Notes under the pieces: model-generated | Told to the model about the DNA's origin: nothing | What the model saw: the letters and a program-made list of their open reading frames with translations, nothing else | The model's database searches: none | Shown here: positions 1-9,355 of the stretch, one piece after another | Position numbering within the stretch: the first letter of the stretch is position 1 | Layout of the letters: every line of letters starts with the position of its first letter | Position numbers and translations under genes: made by a program | NCBI RefSeq assembly: GCF_016863615.1 | Contig: NZ_BOPF01000014.1 | Coordinates: forward strand, 186,001-250,000 | Length of the DNA stretch: 64,000 bases | Origin: Virgisporangium aliadipatigenens | GTDB taxonomy: Bacteria > Actinomycetota > Actinomycetes > Mycobacteriales > Micromonosporaceae | Direction: 5' to 3'

Positions 1-204
1 GGTCGGGACGGTGACGCCGTCCCCGTTGCCGGTGCCGTTGCCGCCGGATTCGCTGCCGGGTGTGGGAACGCTCACTGCCGGGGGTCGGCTTCCCGCGTCC
101 GGCACCCCTGAGCCTCCCGGCTCCGCCAGTGCCGGCCGACCGATCACCAGACAGAGCAGGGTGCATGCCGTCGCTGACACCGCCAGAGCGCGTCGCCGCA
201 GCAT
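1..204 (-). CDS. Secreted protein, N-terminal fragment (runs off the left edge)
   Basis: The minus strand is open from an ATG at 204 to the window edge. The first 27 residues form a clear signal peptide: MLRRR, a hydrophobic stretch, then PALA as the cleavage site. After it comes a Gly/Pro/Ser/Asn-rich low-complexity linker, as in many secreted actinobacterial cell-wall proteins. A G-rich stretch just upstream of the ATG can serve as ribosome binding site. The catalytic or binding domain lies outside the window, so I assign no function; a NlpC/P60-type wall hydrolase would fit such an N-terminus but cannot be seen. It is divergent from mqnE. Confidence 0.6.
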   Translation of the reverse strand, partial: MLRRRALAVSATACTLLCLVIGRPALAEPGGSGVPDAGSRPPAVSVPTPGSESGGNGTGNGDGVTVPT

Positions 205-356
205 CTTGCCCCTACCCGTCCTCGTATCGTTCGGCGGGTTTCCCGTCCGACCGTTTGTGTCGCTCATCTCACCGCCCGCCGCACCGTCGCGTACCCCCAC
301 CCTTGTTACCTCACGGTCGGGTGAGGTGTCGATAGGCATCGAATGGTTTGGCCCAA

Positions 357-390
357 TTGCCAGGTTCTTAACAGGCATTAGGCTCGTAGC
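357..390 (+). promoter_or_regulatory. Putative leaderless promoter of mqnE
   Basis: TTGCCA (357-362) is separated by 16 bases from TAGGCT (379-384), and the GTG start of mqnE lies 6 bases after the -10. Transcription would begin at or next to the start codon, giving a leaderless mRNA, which is common in actinobacteria. No Shine-Dalgarno sequence precedes the GTG, in agreement. This is motif reading only. Confidence 0.4.
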
Positions 391-1560
391 GTGGATGTGG
401 GACTCAAGCGGGAACTCGAAGCCAAGGTCTACGCCGGCGAGCGGCTCAGCCGGGAGGACGGCGAGGCCCTGTACGCCAGCGACGATCTGGCCTGGCTCGG
501 GCGCCTGGCGCATCACGTGCGCACCGCGAAGAACGGCGACCGGGTGATGTTCAACGTCAACCGGCACCTCAACCTCACCAACGTCTGCTCGGCGAGCTGC
601 GCGTACTGCTCGTTCCAGCGCAAGCCGGGTGAGAAGGACGCGTACACGATGCGCGTGCACGAGGCGGTCGCCAAGGCGAAGGAGATGGAGGGCGAGCAGC
701 TCACCGAGTTGCACATCGTCAACGGCCTGCATCCGACGCTGCCGTGGAAGTACTACCCGCGGGTCCTGCGCGAGCTGAAGTCCGCCCTGCCGAACGTCAA
801 CCTCAAGGCGTTCACCGCGACCGAGATCCAGTGGTTCGAGAAGATCTCCGGCCTGCCCGCCGACGAGATCCTGGACGAGCTGATCGACGCCGGCCTGGAG
901 TCGCTCACCGGCGGCGGCGCCGAGATCTTCGACTGGGAGGTCCGGCAGCACATCGTCGACCACGCCACCCACTGGGAGGACTGGTCGCGCATCCACCGGA
1001 TCGCCCACGCGAAGGGGCTGCGCACCCCGGCGACGATGCTGTACGGGCACATCGAGGAGCCCCGGCACCGGGTCGATCATGTGATGCGCCTCCGCGAACT
1101 CCAGGACGAGACCGGCGGGTTCGTCGTCTTCATTCCGCTGCGCTACCAGCACGACTTCGTGGACTCGGCCGACGGCAAGATCCGCAACAAGCTGCAGGCG
1201 CGCACCACGATGGCGGCGCCCGCCGAGTCGTTGAAGACGTTCGCGGTGTCGCGTCTGATGTTCGACAACGTGCCGCACGTCAAGTGCTTCTGGGTCATGC
1301 ACGGGTTGTCGCTGGCCCAACTGTCGCTGAACTTCGGGGTCGACGACCTGGACGGTTCCGTCGTCGAGTACAAGATCACGCACGACGCCGACAGCTACGG
1401 CACGCCCAACACGATGCACCGCGAGGACCTGCTGCACCTGATCCGCGACGCCGGGTTCCAGCCGGTCGAGCGCAACACCCGCTACGACGTCGTCCGCGAG
1501 TACGACCCGCCGGTGCCGCTGGCCGAGCGCCGCGCCGAGCCGCAGCAGGTGTGGGCGTGA
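391..1560 (+). CDS. mqnE: Aminofutalosine synthase MqnE (radical SAM)
   Basis: This enzyme joins the SAM-derived adenosyl radical to 3-(1-carboxyvinyloxy)benzoate, the MqnA product, forming aminofutalosine in the futalosine route to menaquinone. The 389-residue length is normal for the family. The radical-SAM cluster motif CSASCAYC (Cys66, Cys70, Cys73) sits in the expected N-terminal place, preceded by the family segment NRHLNLTNVC, and a MqnE-type ESLTGGGAE motif follows. The GTG start is supported by the leaderless promoter. The next gene overlaps by 4 bases (GTGA), so the two are probably cotranslated. mqnA and mqnC lie at 11.6 and 19.8 kb in the same direction but are not contiguous. Confidence 0.95.
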   Translation: MDVGLKRELEAKVYAGERLSREDGEALYASDDLAWLGRLAHHVRTAKNGDRVMFNVNRHLNLTNVCSASCAYCSFQRKPGEKDAYTMRVHEAVAKAKEMEGEQLTELHIVNGLHPTLPWKYYPRVLRELKSALPNVNLKAFTATEIQWFEKISGLPADEILDELIDAGLESLTGGGAEIFDWEVRQHIVDHATHWEDWSRIHRIAHAKGLRTPATMLYGHIEEPRHRVDHVMRLRELQDETGGFVVFIPLRYQHDFVDSADGKIRNKLQARTTMAAPAESLKTFAVSRLMFDNVPHVKCFWVMHGLSLAQLSLNFGVDDLDGSVVEYKITHDADSYGTPNTMHREDLLHLIRDAGFQPVERNTRYDVVREYDPPVPLAERRAEPQQVWA

Positions 1561-1817
1561 ACCCGGTCGTCAAGTACACGCTGGCGCGGCTGGGGCTGTT
1601 CGTCCTGGTGGCGGCGGTGCTGCTGGTGGTGCCGCTGCCGCTGGACGTGTTCCTCCGTTTGCTGATCGCGCTGCTGATCTCCGCAGTAGCCTCATATTTC
1701 CTGTTCAAGGGAATGCGGGACGAGGTGGCGAACCACCTGGCGGCGGCGATGGAACGGCGCCAGGAACGCAAGGCCCGCCTCCAGGCCGCACTGGCGGGGG
1801 AGGAAGACGAACGGTAG
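1557..1817 (+). CDS. Small DUF4229-like membrane protein
   Basis: An 86-residue protein starting with a GTG that overlaps the mqnE stop codon. Two hydrophobic segments (about residues 8-26 and 29-47) are followed by a charged, probably cytoplasmic helical tail rich in Arg, Glu and Ala. This matches the DUF4229 family, whose function is unknown. Strict coupling to mqnE suggests coordinated expression with menaquinone synthesis, but nothing in the sequence shows a biochemical role. Confidence 0.75.
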   Translation: MNPVVKYTLARLGLFVLVAAVLLVVPLPLDVFLRLLIALLISAVASYFLFKGMRDEVANHLAAAMERRQERKARLQAALAGEEDER

Positions 1818-1922
1818 ACCCTTCCACCGCCCCGCGCAGTTATCGACGTCTATTGATTGGCGGCGGGCGGCGTGGTGGATTGACCGGATCCCTCTCCACC
1901 TCCGCTGACCATAGGAGGCGTC

Positions 1923-3806
1923 ATGGATCCGCGCGTCGAGGCCCGGAAACCCCGGGTGCGCAAGAGAGCGTTCCTGCTCGTGACGACATCGGCCCTCGCA
2001 CTGGTGCTGGGCGCGATGCCGGTCGCGGCGGAGCCCAAGACCGACCCGACCCCACAGGTGTCCGCCCAGTACCAGGTGAAGGGCCCCAACAAATGGGACC
2101 AGGTCAACCAGGTGGCGCAGACCGGCGCGGCGATCGACTCCATCGAACACGGCCGGGTGTACATCACCGCGACGCAGTCCGAGGTCGCCGCGATCCAGAA
2201 GCTCGGATTCGAGGTCGTGGCCCTTCCGGACGCGGGTGCCGCGCACGCCACCGAGGGTGACGCGACGGTCCAGGACTTCCCGCCGGCCGACTCGGCCTAC
2301 CACAACTACGCCGAGATGACGGCCGAGATCAACCAGATCGCGGCGCAGCACTCGAACATCGCGAACGTGCGCACCATCGGCACCACCTACGAGGGCCGCA
2401 ACATCGTGGCGCTCAAGATCTCCGACAACGTCGGCACCGACGAGGACGAACCCGAGGTGCTGTACAACGCGCACCAGCACGCGCGCGAGCACCTGACCGT
2501 CGAGATGGCGCTGTACCTGGCGAACATGTACACCGACCAGTACGGCACCGATTCGCGGGTCACCAACGTCGTCAACTCCCGCGAGATCTGGATCATCCCG
2601 GACGTCAACCCGGACGGCGGCGAGTACGACATCGCGACCGGCTCCTACCGTTCGTGGCGGAAGAACCGGCAGCCCAACAGCGGCGGCTCCTTCGGCACCG
2701 ACCTCAACCGCAACTGGTCGTACCAGTGGGGCTGCTGCGGCGGTTCCTCGGGCACGCAGACGTCGGAGACGTACCGGGGCACGGCGGCGTTCTCGGCACC
2801 GGAGAGCCGGGTGGTGCGCGACTTCGTGCTGAGCCGGCGGGTCGGCGGCGTGCAGCAGATCAAGGCGAACATCGACTTCCACACCTACTCCGAGCTGGTG
2901 CTGTGGCCGTTCGGCTACACCACCGCGAACACCGCCCCCGGCCTGAATGCCGACCAGGAAGCGGTGTACCGCACGTGGGGCCAGCAGATGGCCGCCACCA
3001 ACGGCTACACGCCGGAGCAGGCCAGCGACCTGTACATCACCGACGGCGACATCGTCGACTGGATGTGGGGCGACCAGGGCATCTGGTCCTACACGTTCGA
3101 GATGTACCCGGGTGAGAACAGCAGCCAGGGCTTCTACCCGCCGGACGAGGTCATCCCGGCGCAGACGTCCCGCAACAAGGACGCCTCGCTGCTGCTGGCC
3201 GAGTACGCGGACTGCCCCTACCGGATCACCGGCAAGGACGCCCAGTACTGCGGCACGACGCCGGGTACGACGGTCTACCAGGACACGTTCGAGTCGGCGA
3301 CGGGCTGGACGGTCAACCCGAACGCCAACGACACCGCCACCACCGGCGCGTGGGAGCGGGCGAACCCGGCCGACACCACGGACAGCGGCGCGAAGCAGCT
3401 CGGCACCACGTACAGCGGCAGCTTCGACCTGTCGACCGGCCCGCTCGCCGGCTCCAGCGCCGGCACGTACGACGTCGACGGCGGCACGACGAGCGTGCAG
3501 TCGCCGGCGATCACGCTGCCCGGTACCGGCACGCTGACCCTGCGCCTGCAGTACTACCTGGCGCACGGCAGCAACTCGTCGTCGGCGGACTTCTTCCGGA
3601 TCAGCATCGTCACGTCGAGCGGCACCACCCAGGTGCTGAACGTGGCGGGCGCGGCGAGCAACCGCAACGGCGCGTGGACGGCCGGTTCGATCGACCTGTC
3701 GGCCTATCGCGGCCAGTCGGTCCGGATCCTGATCCAGGCCGCGGACGCGTCGACGGCCAGCCTCGTCGAGGCCGGCGTCGACGACGTCACCATTATCCAG
3801 TCCTGA
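1923..3806 (+). CDS. Secreted zinc carboxypeptidase, M14 family, with C-terminal beta domain
   Basis: A 627-residue exported peptidase removing C-terminal residues from peptides. Residues 1-36 are a signal peptide ending AxA-like (PVAA). A propeptide-like stretch reaches about residue 120, followed by the M14 catalytic domain. The zinc ligands are His186 and Glu189 (HARE) and His320 (DFHTYSE); Glu393 in TFEMYPGE is the general base, and R/N substrate-binding motifs (DLNRNW) are present. All catalytic residues are kept, so activity is expected. Residues about 440-627 form an extra jelly-roll-like domain, typical of secreted actinobacterial peptidases and perhaps for binding surfaces or substrates. 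AGGAGG precedes the ATG. It ends 17 bases from the convergent GH13 gene. Confidence 0.93.
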   Translation: MDPRVEARKPRVRKRAFLLVTTSALALVLGAMPVAAEPKTDPTPQVSAQYQVKGPNKWDQVNQVAQTGAAIDSIEHGRVYITATQSEVAAIQKLGFEVVALPDAGAAHATEGDATVQDFPPADSAYHNYAEMTAEINQIAAQHSNIANVRTIGTTYEGRNIVALKISDNVGTDEDEPEVLYNAHQHAREHLTVEMALYLANMYTDQYGTDSRVTNVVNSREIWIIPDVNPDGGEYDIATGSYRSWRKNRQPNSGGSFGTDLNRNWSYQWGCCGGSSGTQTSETYRGTAAFSAPESRVVRDFVLSRRVGGVQQIKANIDFHTYSELVLWPFGYTTANTAPGLNADQEAVYRTWGQQMAATNGYTPEQASDLYITDGDIVDWMWGDQGIWSYTFEMYPGENSSQGFYPPDEVIPAQTSRNKDASLLLAEYADCPYRITGKDAQYCGTTPGTTVYQDTFESATGWTVNPNANDTATTGAWERANPADTTDSGAKQLGTTYSGSFDLSTGPLAGSSAGTYDVDGGTTSVQSPAITLPGTGTLTLRLQYYLAHGSNSSSADFFRISIVTSSGTTQVLNVAGAASNRNGAWTAGSIDLSAYRGQSVRILIQAADASTASLVEAGVDDVTIIQS

Positions 3807-3823
3807 GAGGTTGTCCCCGGGCC

Positions 3824-5470
3824 CTACGTGAGCCGGATCCACCGGTAGCCGTAGGGCCCGAGGGCCAGCTTCGCGAAGTCCAGGCCGTCGTCGTACGGCT
3901 GGTCGCCGAAGAGTTCGTCGCCCCGGTCGGCGATCGACGACAGGTCGACCGTGCAGGCCTCCTCGCCGAGGTTGTGCAGGAAGAGCATGCTTCCCGTCAC
4001 GCCGTCCGCGCGATGCGCCAGCACCGTCCGGGGCACGGGGACGTCCGCGTGGGTACAGGTCCCGCACCCGACCTCCGGGCTCTCCCGCAGCGTGCGGATC
4101 ATCCGTTCGAACCACCTGAGCAGCGACCCCGGGTCGTGCCGCTGCCGGTGCACGTTCACCGTCGTGTAGCCGAAGTCGCCACCGGTGACCACGGGCCGGA
4201 CCAGATCGCGTTTGAGCGCGGTGGAGAAGCCGCCGTTGCGCTCGCCGGACCACTGCATCGGCGTGCGGATGGCGTTGCGGCCGGGCTGGGAGAGATCCTC
4301 GCCCATGCCGATCTCGTCGCCGTAACGCAGCACCGGCGTGCCGCGCAGGGAGAACTGCAGCGAGTAGGCCAGTTCGAGGCGGCGCCGGTCGCCTCCGAGC
4401 ATCGGCGCGAGCCTGCGGCGGATGCCCCGGTCGTACAGCTTCATCCGCTTCTCGGGCCCGAACTCGGCGAACACGTCGGCGCGCTGGTCGGCGGTGAGCC
4501 GCGAAAGGTCGATCTCGTCGTGGTTGCGCAGGAACGTCGCCCACTGCGCCCCGTCCGGCAGCTTCGGCGTGTCCCGCAGCGCGTCGATGACCGGTTCGGG
4601 GTCCTTGCGGGCCAGCGCCAGCGCGAGGCGGCTGTTGAGCATGAAGTCGAAGAGCATGTGCAGCCTGCTGTGCGAGCCGCCCAGATCGGTGAAGTAGGTG
4701 CGCAGCTCGTCGGGTTCGACGTTCGCCTCGGCGAGCAGGACACTGTCGCCGCGCCGCCACTGGCAGTGCTGACGCAGTTCACTCAGAAAGTCTTTGTCCT
4801 TGGGTGAGTCGGAATTACCCGGCTCGGTCAGCTCGATGATGAACGGCACGGCGTCGATCCGGAACCCGGCGACCCCGAGCTGCAGCCAGAACGCCACGAT
4901 CCGCTTGATCTCGTCGCGGACCTCGGGATTGCTGAAGTTGAGGTCGGGCTGGAAGTCGTAGAACCGGTGGTAGTACCAGGCGCCGGCCCGCTCGTGGAAC
5001 GTCCACGTCTCGCTCTGCTCGCCGGGGAACACCATGCCCTCGAAGCGGTCGGACGGCTCCTCGTCGGACCACACGTACCAGTCGCGGTAGCGCGAGTCGG
5101 GGGAACTGATCGCGTTCCGGAACCAGGGGTGCTCGTCGGAGGTGTGGTTGACGACGAGGTCGAGCATCACCTTGATGCCGAGATTGTTCGCGCGGTAGAG
5201 CAGTTCGGCGAAGTCGCCGAGCGAGCCGAGGCGGGGGTCGATCCCGTAGAAGTCGGTGACATCGTAGCCGTCGTCGCGGCCGGGTGTGGGGTGGATGGGG
5301 TTCAGCCACAGGCAGGTCGCGCCGAGGCGGGCGAGGTGGTCGAGTCTGCCGATGAGGCCGCGGATGTCGCCGCAGCCGTCGCCGTTCGAGTCCGCGTAGG
5401 TCTCGACGTCGAGGGAGTAGATGACGGCCTCGGTGTACCAGCGGGGCTCCATGGCCTGCGGATTGCCCAC
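3824..5470 (-). CDS. GH13 alpha-glucan enzyme, trehalose-synthase-like
   Basis: A 548-residue (beta/alpha)8 enzyme with all GH13 signature regions: DLVVNH (region I), GFRIDAV with nucleophile Asp206, acid/base Glu248 in LLAEAN, and Asp318 in LRNHDE. The LLAEAN and LRNHDE contexts resemble trehalose synthase, which interconverts maltose and trehalose, but the protein is somewhat shorter than typical TreS and has no fused maltokinase. Maltose/trehalose metabolism is therefore likely, while exact specificity is open. The given GTG start has no good ribosome binding site; the ATG at 5452 (MEPRWY) is a credible alternative. It is the last gene of a minus-strand run with two small membrane proteins, 12 bases downstream of the nearer one. 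Confidence 0.88.
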   Translation of the reverse strand: MGNPQAMEPRWYTEAVIYSLDVETYADSNGDGCGDIRGLIGRLDHLARLGATCLWLNPIHPTPGRDDGYDVTDFYGIDPRLGSLGDFAELLYRANNLGIKVMLDLVVNHTSDEHPWFRNAISSPDSRYRDWYVWSDEEPSDRFEGMVFPGEQSETWTFHERAGAWYYHRFYDFQPDLNFSNPEVRDEIKRIVAFWLQLGVAGFRIDAVPFIIELTEPGNSDSPKDKDFLSELRQHCQWRRGDSVLLAEANVEPDELRTYFTDLGGSHSRLHMLFDFMLNSRLALALARKDPEPVIDALRDTPKLPDGAQWATFLRNHDEIDLSRLTADQRADVFAEFGPEKRMKLYDRGIRRRLAPMLGGDRRRLELAYSLQFSLRGTPVLRYGDEIGMGEDLSQPGRNAIRTPMQWSGERNGGFSTALKRDLVRPVVTGGDFGYTTVNVHRQRHDPGSLLRWFERMIRTLRESPEVGCGTCTHADVPVPRTVLAHRADGVTGSMLFLHNLGEEACTVDLSSIADRGDELFGDQPYDDGLDFAKLALGPYGYRWIRLT

Positions 5471-5482
5471 GAGGAGCGTGCG

Positions 5483-5857
5483 CTAATCGCGCCGTCTCAG
5501 CCAGAGCAGGCCGAGGATCGGCAGGATCAGCGGGATGAAGCCGTAGCCCCTGCCGAAGATTGACCAGACCGTCTCGTCGGGGAACTCGGCCGGCTGCACG
5601 AGGCTCCAGATGCCGACCAGGATCACGCCGGCCAGCTCGATGCCGCACGCGATGAGCGCGAGCTGCCGCTTTCCCAGGGCCAACGCCACGGTCGCCACGA
5701 TGTACACGACCGCCGCGAACGCGCTCAGCACATAGGCGACCGGCGCGTCGGAGAACTTCGTCGCCAGCTGGTAGAGCGCCCGGGAACTGGCCGCCACCGC
5801 GAACGTCCCGTACACGGCCAGCAGCAGCCGCCCCGGACCCGAGTTGATTCTTCTCAT
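5483..5857 (-). CDS. Small membrane protein of unknown function
   Basis: A 124-residue protein with four predicted hydrophobic segments separated by short loops and a C-terminal LLWLRRRD cap. Its ATG overlaps the stop codon of the upstream gene by 4 bases, so the two are translationally coupled and may form one membrane complex. A GRGYGF loop lies before the last helix. I recognise no named family, although similar small integral membrane proteins are frequent in actinobacteria. Confidence 0.75.
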   Translation of the reverse strand: MRRINSGPGRLLLAVYGTFAVAASSRALYQLATKFSDAPVAYVLSAFAAVVYIVATVALALGKRQLALIACGIELAGVILVGIWSLVQPAEFPDETVWSIFGRGYGFIPLILPILGLLWLRRRD

Positions 5858-6210
5858 GACAGCGCCCAGATCTGCAGGAGCCGCAACACGAGCGGCGCGA
5901 TGACCAGCCCACCCGCCGCGAGGATCGCCGACCCGTAGCGCGTCGGCTCCATGCGCGCCAGCACCACCGCCGCCGGCAACAGCAGGAACTCCGTCGCCAG
6001 GTACCCGAGGAAGAGCGGCGCGTCGAGATCGTGCCCGCCGATCATGCCCGCGAGCGCGATGACCGCCTGGACGGCCACGAGCGCGAAGACCACGCCGGTC
6101 GCCCCGAACAGCCACCGGTCCGGTGCCCGGTCCCGCTTGGCGGCGATCCCGCCCCAGGCCGCGAGCACCAGCGCCGCCGCGATGGTGACGTACCCGAGAG
6201 CGTCGATCAC
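5854..6210 (-). CDS. Small membrane protein of unknown function
   Basis: A 118-residue, very hydrophobic protein with about four transmembrane segments and short charged loops (AAKRDRAPDRW, ARMEPTRYG). It is the first gene of a three-gene minus-strand run leading into the GH13 gene and overlaps the next membrane gene by 4 bases. The pair may work together in the membrane; no catalytic motif is visible. The hairpin at 6228-6268 separates it from the VOC gene upstream. Confidence 0.75.
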   Translation of the reverse strand: MIDALGYVTIAAALVLAAWGGIAAKRDRAPDRWLFGATGVVFALVAVQAVIALAGMIGGHDLDAPLFLGYLATEFLLLPAAVVLARMEPTRYGSAILAAGGLVIAPLVLRLLQIWALS

Positions 6211-6227
6211 CTGCGCAGTTTAGGAGC

Positions 6228-6268
6228 GCGGACCGGCGGTACCCGCACCGGGCACCGCCGAGGTCCGC
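6228..6268 (-). terminator. GC-rich hairpin downstream of the VOC gene
   Basis: GCGGACC plus GGCGGT (6228-6240) pair with ACCGCC (6254-6259) and GGTCCGC (6262-6268); the loop is 13 bases and two bases are bulged. It begins a few bases after the VOC stop codon (6273, minus strand). No T tract follows, so it would be an actinobacterial-type terminator or an mRNA 3' end stabiliser. Confidence 0.5.
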
Positions 6269-6272
6269 GGGC

Positions 6273-7022
6273 TTACAGCAAGGCCCCCCGCGCGGCCTTC
6301 GCCAGTTCGGCCACGACGAATGTGGCGCCACCCGGGTCGGAGACCCGCGCGTAGCGGCACACCGCCGTGTCCAACGCCTTGCCGATCGTGCGCCCACCCC
6401 TGGCCACGATCTCCTCCGTGGTCGCCGAGCAGTCGTCGACCATCACGACGACGTTCCAGCTGGCGTGCCGCCGCGGGACGAGCCCGGCGACGGAGTCCTC
6501 ACCCTTGATCCACTCGAACGCCCCGTCGATGGTGAGATCGGGTTTCGGCTGCCAGTTGAAGACCGACGCGTAGAACCGGCGCGCCGCGTCGACGTCCGGG
6601 CAGCTCAGCTCGTACCAGCACAGCGCACCCGGCTCGTTGAACACCTGGGCGCCGTTGAAGATCCCGCGTTCCCACCCGGCGAAGACGGCACCGGTCGGGT
6701 CGGCGAACAGGGCGGTCCGGCCGGCCTCGCCCATGTCGGTCGGCGGCAGCAGTACCGTGCCGCCCGCGTCACGCACCGCCGCCGCGGTCGCGTCGACGTC
6801 CTCGGTCGCCACGTACATCAGCCATCCGGCGTTGCGGGACGGGTCGGCCAGCTGCCCGATCCCGGCCACCGGACGGTCCCCGAGCTGGCAGATCGTGTAG
6901 CCCTCGGCCCCGCTACCCGTCCACCCGAACATCGATCCGTAGAAATCCAACGCCTTGCCCGGGTCCACACTCGACACGTCGGCCCAGCAGGGCGTGCCCG
7001 GTGCGTACCCACGAATCCGCAT
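6273..7022 (-). CDS. Two-domain VOC (glyoxalase/bleomycin-resistance fold) protein
   Basis: A 249-residue protein with two tandem VOC modules (about residues 5-120 and 130-245), each beginning with the family phrase of the type CWADVSS...DPGKALDFYGSMFGW or CWYELSCPDVDAARRFY. Fused tandem VOC proteins of this length are common in actinobacteria and are related to mycobacterial CFP30B-type proteins; most have no known substrate. Metal ligands cannot be assigned safely from sequence alone. The gene stands alone between two minus-strand genes. Confidence 0.85.
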   Translation of the reverse strand: MRIRGYAPGTPCWADVSSVDPGKALDFYGSMFGWTGSGAEGYTICQLGDRPVAGIGQLADPSRNAGWLMYVATEDVDATAAAVRDAGGTVLLPPTDMGEAGRTALFADPTGAVFAGWERGIFNGAQVFNEPGALCWYELSCPDVDAARRFYASVFNWQPKPDLTIDGAFEWIKGEDSVAGLVPRRHASWNVVVMVDDCSATTEEIVARGGRTIGKALDTAVCRYARVSDPGGATFVVAELAKAARGALL

Positions 7023-7132
7023 ATGTAGTGAGTCCTTCCCCGTGGTGGACTTTGCGTGGATGCCACTATCCCCCGAGTGGCCGATTTTCCACGTTAGTAC
7101 GCACCGGCGCGGGCCCGTTTGTCAGGAAAGTT

Positions 7133-9142
7133 TCACTCCGTGAGCAGCGCGTCCGGCAGCGGTCGCGCGTGCAGGACATCGAGCCTGGAGACTGCCCTGG
7201 TCAGGACCACGTAGAGGCGGTTCAGGCCGCGCGGCTCCGCCTCGACGATCTCCGCGGGTTCGACCACGATCACGTGGTCGTACTCCAGGCCCTTGGCGAC
7301 CGTGGCGGCCAGCAGCGTTACCCGTTCCGGAGAATCCACCTGGTCGGGATCGGAGAACGCGATGTCCGCGGCGGCCAACCGATCCGCGAGGTCGGGGACC
7401 CTCGCCTCGGGCGCGATCACGCCGACCGATCCCTCGGACGCCAGCGCCGCACGGACCGTCGCCACCAGGGCGTCGGCCGCGTCGGGCACCGGCCGGATCC
7501 GCAGCGCACCGTCACTACGCAGGGACACCGCCGGGGGAACGTCCACCGCCAGCGCCGGCAACAGGCGGTTTGCCAGGACCAGTACCGCCTCCGGGACCCG
7601 GAAGCCGGTGGTCAGCGGCACGACGCGCCCGTCCGGCTTGCCCAGGTGCGCCAGGCTCTCCGCCCACGACGTGGCCGCCCACGGCGCGGTCCCCTGAGCG
7701 AGATCGCCGAGCACCGTCAGCGAACCGTGTTCGCTGCGCCGGGCGATCGCGCGGCACTGCATCGGCGACAGGTCCTGCGCCTCGTCGACGACCACGTGCC
7801 CGTAGCTCGCCGGCCGGTCGATCAGCCCGTTCGCCTCGTCGATCAGCACGAGGTCGGCGGCGCTCCACCGCGCCGACTTCACCGTCTTGGGCGGCTTGGC
7901 CCAGCGGATGGCGTCCCGCTCTTCCGGCGTCAGGGTTTCGGCGGGCGGATCTCTCAGTACGGCGGCGACCAGCTCCGGTCCCGTCACCGCCGGCCACACC
8001 TCGTCGAGCACCGCCACGACCGGCTTGCTGCGCCCCATCCGCCGCAGCCACGCCTCGCCCGGCGACTCGCCGCTGCGGTACTCGGCCTGCCGCTGCAACA
8101 GCGCGGTGATCCTGGCCCGGACCCGCTCGCGGCCCACCCCGTAGGCCGGCCCCTCCCGCCGGACCTCGTCGACGAGCCGCCGCAGCACGCCCTCGTCGAT
8201 CCGCCACCGGTACGCGCCGTCCGAGACCTGCAGCGGGCCGGTGGGCCGTCGCACGTGGGCCCAGAGCGCGTCGTGCAGGACCGCGGCCATGCGCACGTCG
8301 TGCTTGACGGCCGCGGCCTCGGGAGAGTCCGTGCTTCTGACCTCCGTGCCCGGAAGAAGACCGTCCACAGTGGACTGCTGCACCTCGACCTCGCCCAGCG
8401 CCGGCAGGACGGACGCGATGTAGTGCAGGAACGCCGTGTTCGGCCCGACGATCAGCACGCCGTTGCGCTTGAGCCGCTCGCGATGCAGGTACAGCAGGTA
8501 CGCCGCCCGGTGCAGCCCCACCGCCGTCTTACCGGTCCCCGGCGCCCCCTGGACGCAGATCGTGTCGGCCAGCTCGGCGCGGACGAGTTCGTCCTGCTCG
8601 GGCTGGATGGTGGCGACGATGTCGCGCATCGGGCCGACGCGGGGGCGTTCGATCTCGGCGGTCAGGATCCGGCTGGCGGTCCCCAACTCCTCGCCGCGGT
8701 CGAGGTGCTCGTCCTCGAAGCTGGTGATCTTCCCCTTGACGAACCCGAACCGCCGCCGGACGGTGACGTGCTGCGGATCCTTCGCGCTGGCCCGGTAGAA
8801 CGCCCGCGACAGCGGCGCCCGCCAGTCCAGCACCATCGGCTCGCCGAGCGGGTCGGTGACGTGCCGCCGCCCGATGTGGTACCTGCTGCGCGGGTCGTCC
8901 CGCTCCTGGTCGAGATCGAGTCGCCCGAAGAAGAGCGGCGTCTCCGGGTCGTCGGCGAGTTCGCGCACGCGGCGAGCCATGTGCCGGCCCAGCTGCTCGG
9001 CGGTGTAGGCGTCACCGGCCACCTTGTCGCCGGTGGAGTAGAGCTGCTCGGCGCGTTCGCGCATGCGGTGCAGTGCCGCGCGGGAGGCGGTGAGGTGGTC
9101 GCGTTCGTGTTGCAGGTCGGTGTCGAGGTCGGGTGCGGGCAC
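7133..9142 (-). CDS. helD: HelD-like RNA polymerase-associated ATPase (UvrD superfamily 1)
   Basis: A 669-residue superfamily 1 ATPase. The N-terminal coiled-coil (LQHERDHLTASRAALHRMRE) and the LDWRAPLSRAFYRAS motif are hallmarks of HelD proteins, which recycle stalled RNA polymerase rather than unwinding DNA. Walker A is GAPGTGKT (residues 199-206) and Walker B is VDEAQDLSPMQ; a C-terminal superfamily 1 motif YVVLTRAVSRLDVL is present. Some actinobacterial HelD-type proteins protect RNA polymerase from rifamycins; the rifamycin-specific HelR subgroup has a different N-terminus, and I found no rifamycin-associated element upstream. The gene is monocistronic. Confidence 0.85.
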   Translation of the reverse strand: MPAPDLDTDLQHERDHLTASRAALHRMRERAEQLYSTGDKVAGDAYTAEQLGRHMARRVRELADDPETPLFFGRLDLDQERDDPRSRYHIGRRHVTDPLGEPMVLDWRAPLSRAFYRASAKDPQHVTVRRRFGFVKGKITSFEDEHLDRGEELGTASRILTAEIERPRVGPMRDIVATIQPEQDELVRAELADTICVQGAPGTGKTAVGLHRAAYLLYLHRERLKRNGVLIVGPNTAFLHYIASVLPALGEVEVQQSTVDGLLPGTEVRSTDSPEAAAVKHDVRMAAVLHDALWAHVRRPTGPLQVSDGAYRWRIDEGVLRRLVDEVRREGPAYGVGRERVRARITALLQRQAEYRSGESPGEAWLRRMGRSKPVVAVLDEVWPAVTGPELVAAVLRDPPAETLTPEERDAIRWAKPPKTVKSARWSAADLVLIDEANGLIDRPASYGHVVVDEAQDLSPMQCRAIARRSEHGSLTVLGDLAQGTAPWAATSWAESLAHLGKPDGRVVPLTTGFRVPEAVLVLANRLLPALAVDVPPAVSLRSDGALRIRPVPDAADALVATVRAALASEGSVGVIAPEARVPDLADRLAAADIAFSDPDQVDSPERVTLLAATVAKGLEYDHVIVVEPAEIVEAEPRGLNRLYVVLTRAVSRLDVLHARPLPDALLTE

Positions 9143-9355
9143 GCTGAGTTCCTCACGGGGTCTCGTGCTGCTCGCTCGCGTATCCGGGGGCGGATTGCCG
9201 GCCGCCGGCGCGGGGACGTCCGCTGCGGTGCTACCTACCCAGGGCCGTCAAGCGGCCATCCAGAGTACGCCCTGCTCACGCGATGTCCACCGAATTAACG
9301 CCGTTGCGCGCGACGGTCGATGGGTTAAGAATATTGTTAAGTCGGAGGTGGTGCT
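9143..9355. other. Divergent intergenic region helD / XRE gene
   Basis: 213 bases between divergent genes. The right half is AT-rich and has TTAAG at 9325-9329 and 9337-9341, with a third copy just inside the XRE gene (9375-9379). Spaced copies next to the start of a DNA-binding protein gene could be an autoregulatory operator. GGAGG at 9344-9348 is the ribosome binding site of the XRE gene. Confidence 0.4.

Noticed and set aside
7133-9142. Rifamycin-resistance HelR with its associated element
   Set aside because: The N-terminus differs from HelR and no rifamycin-associated palindrome is seen upstream; HelD-like is the safer call.
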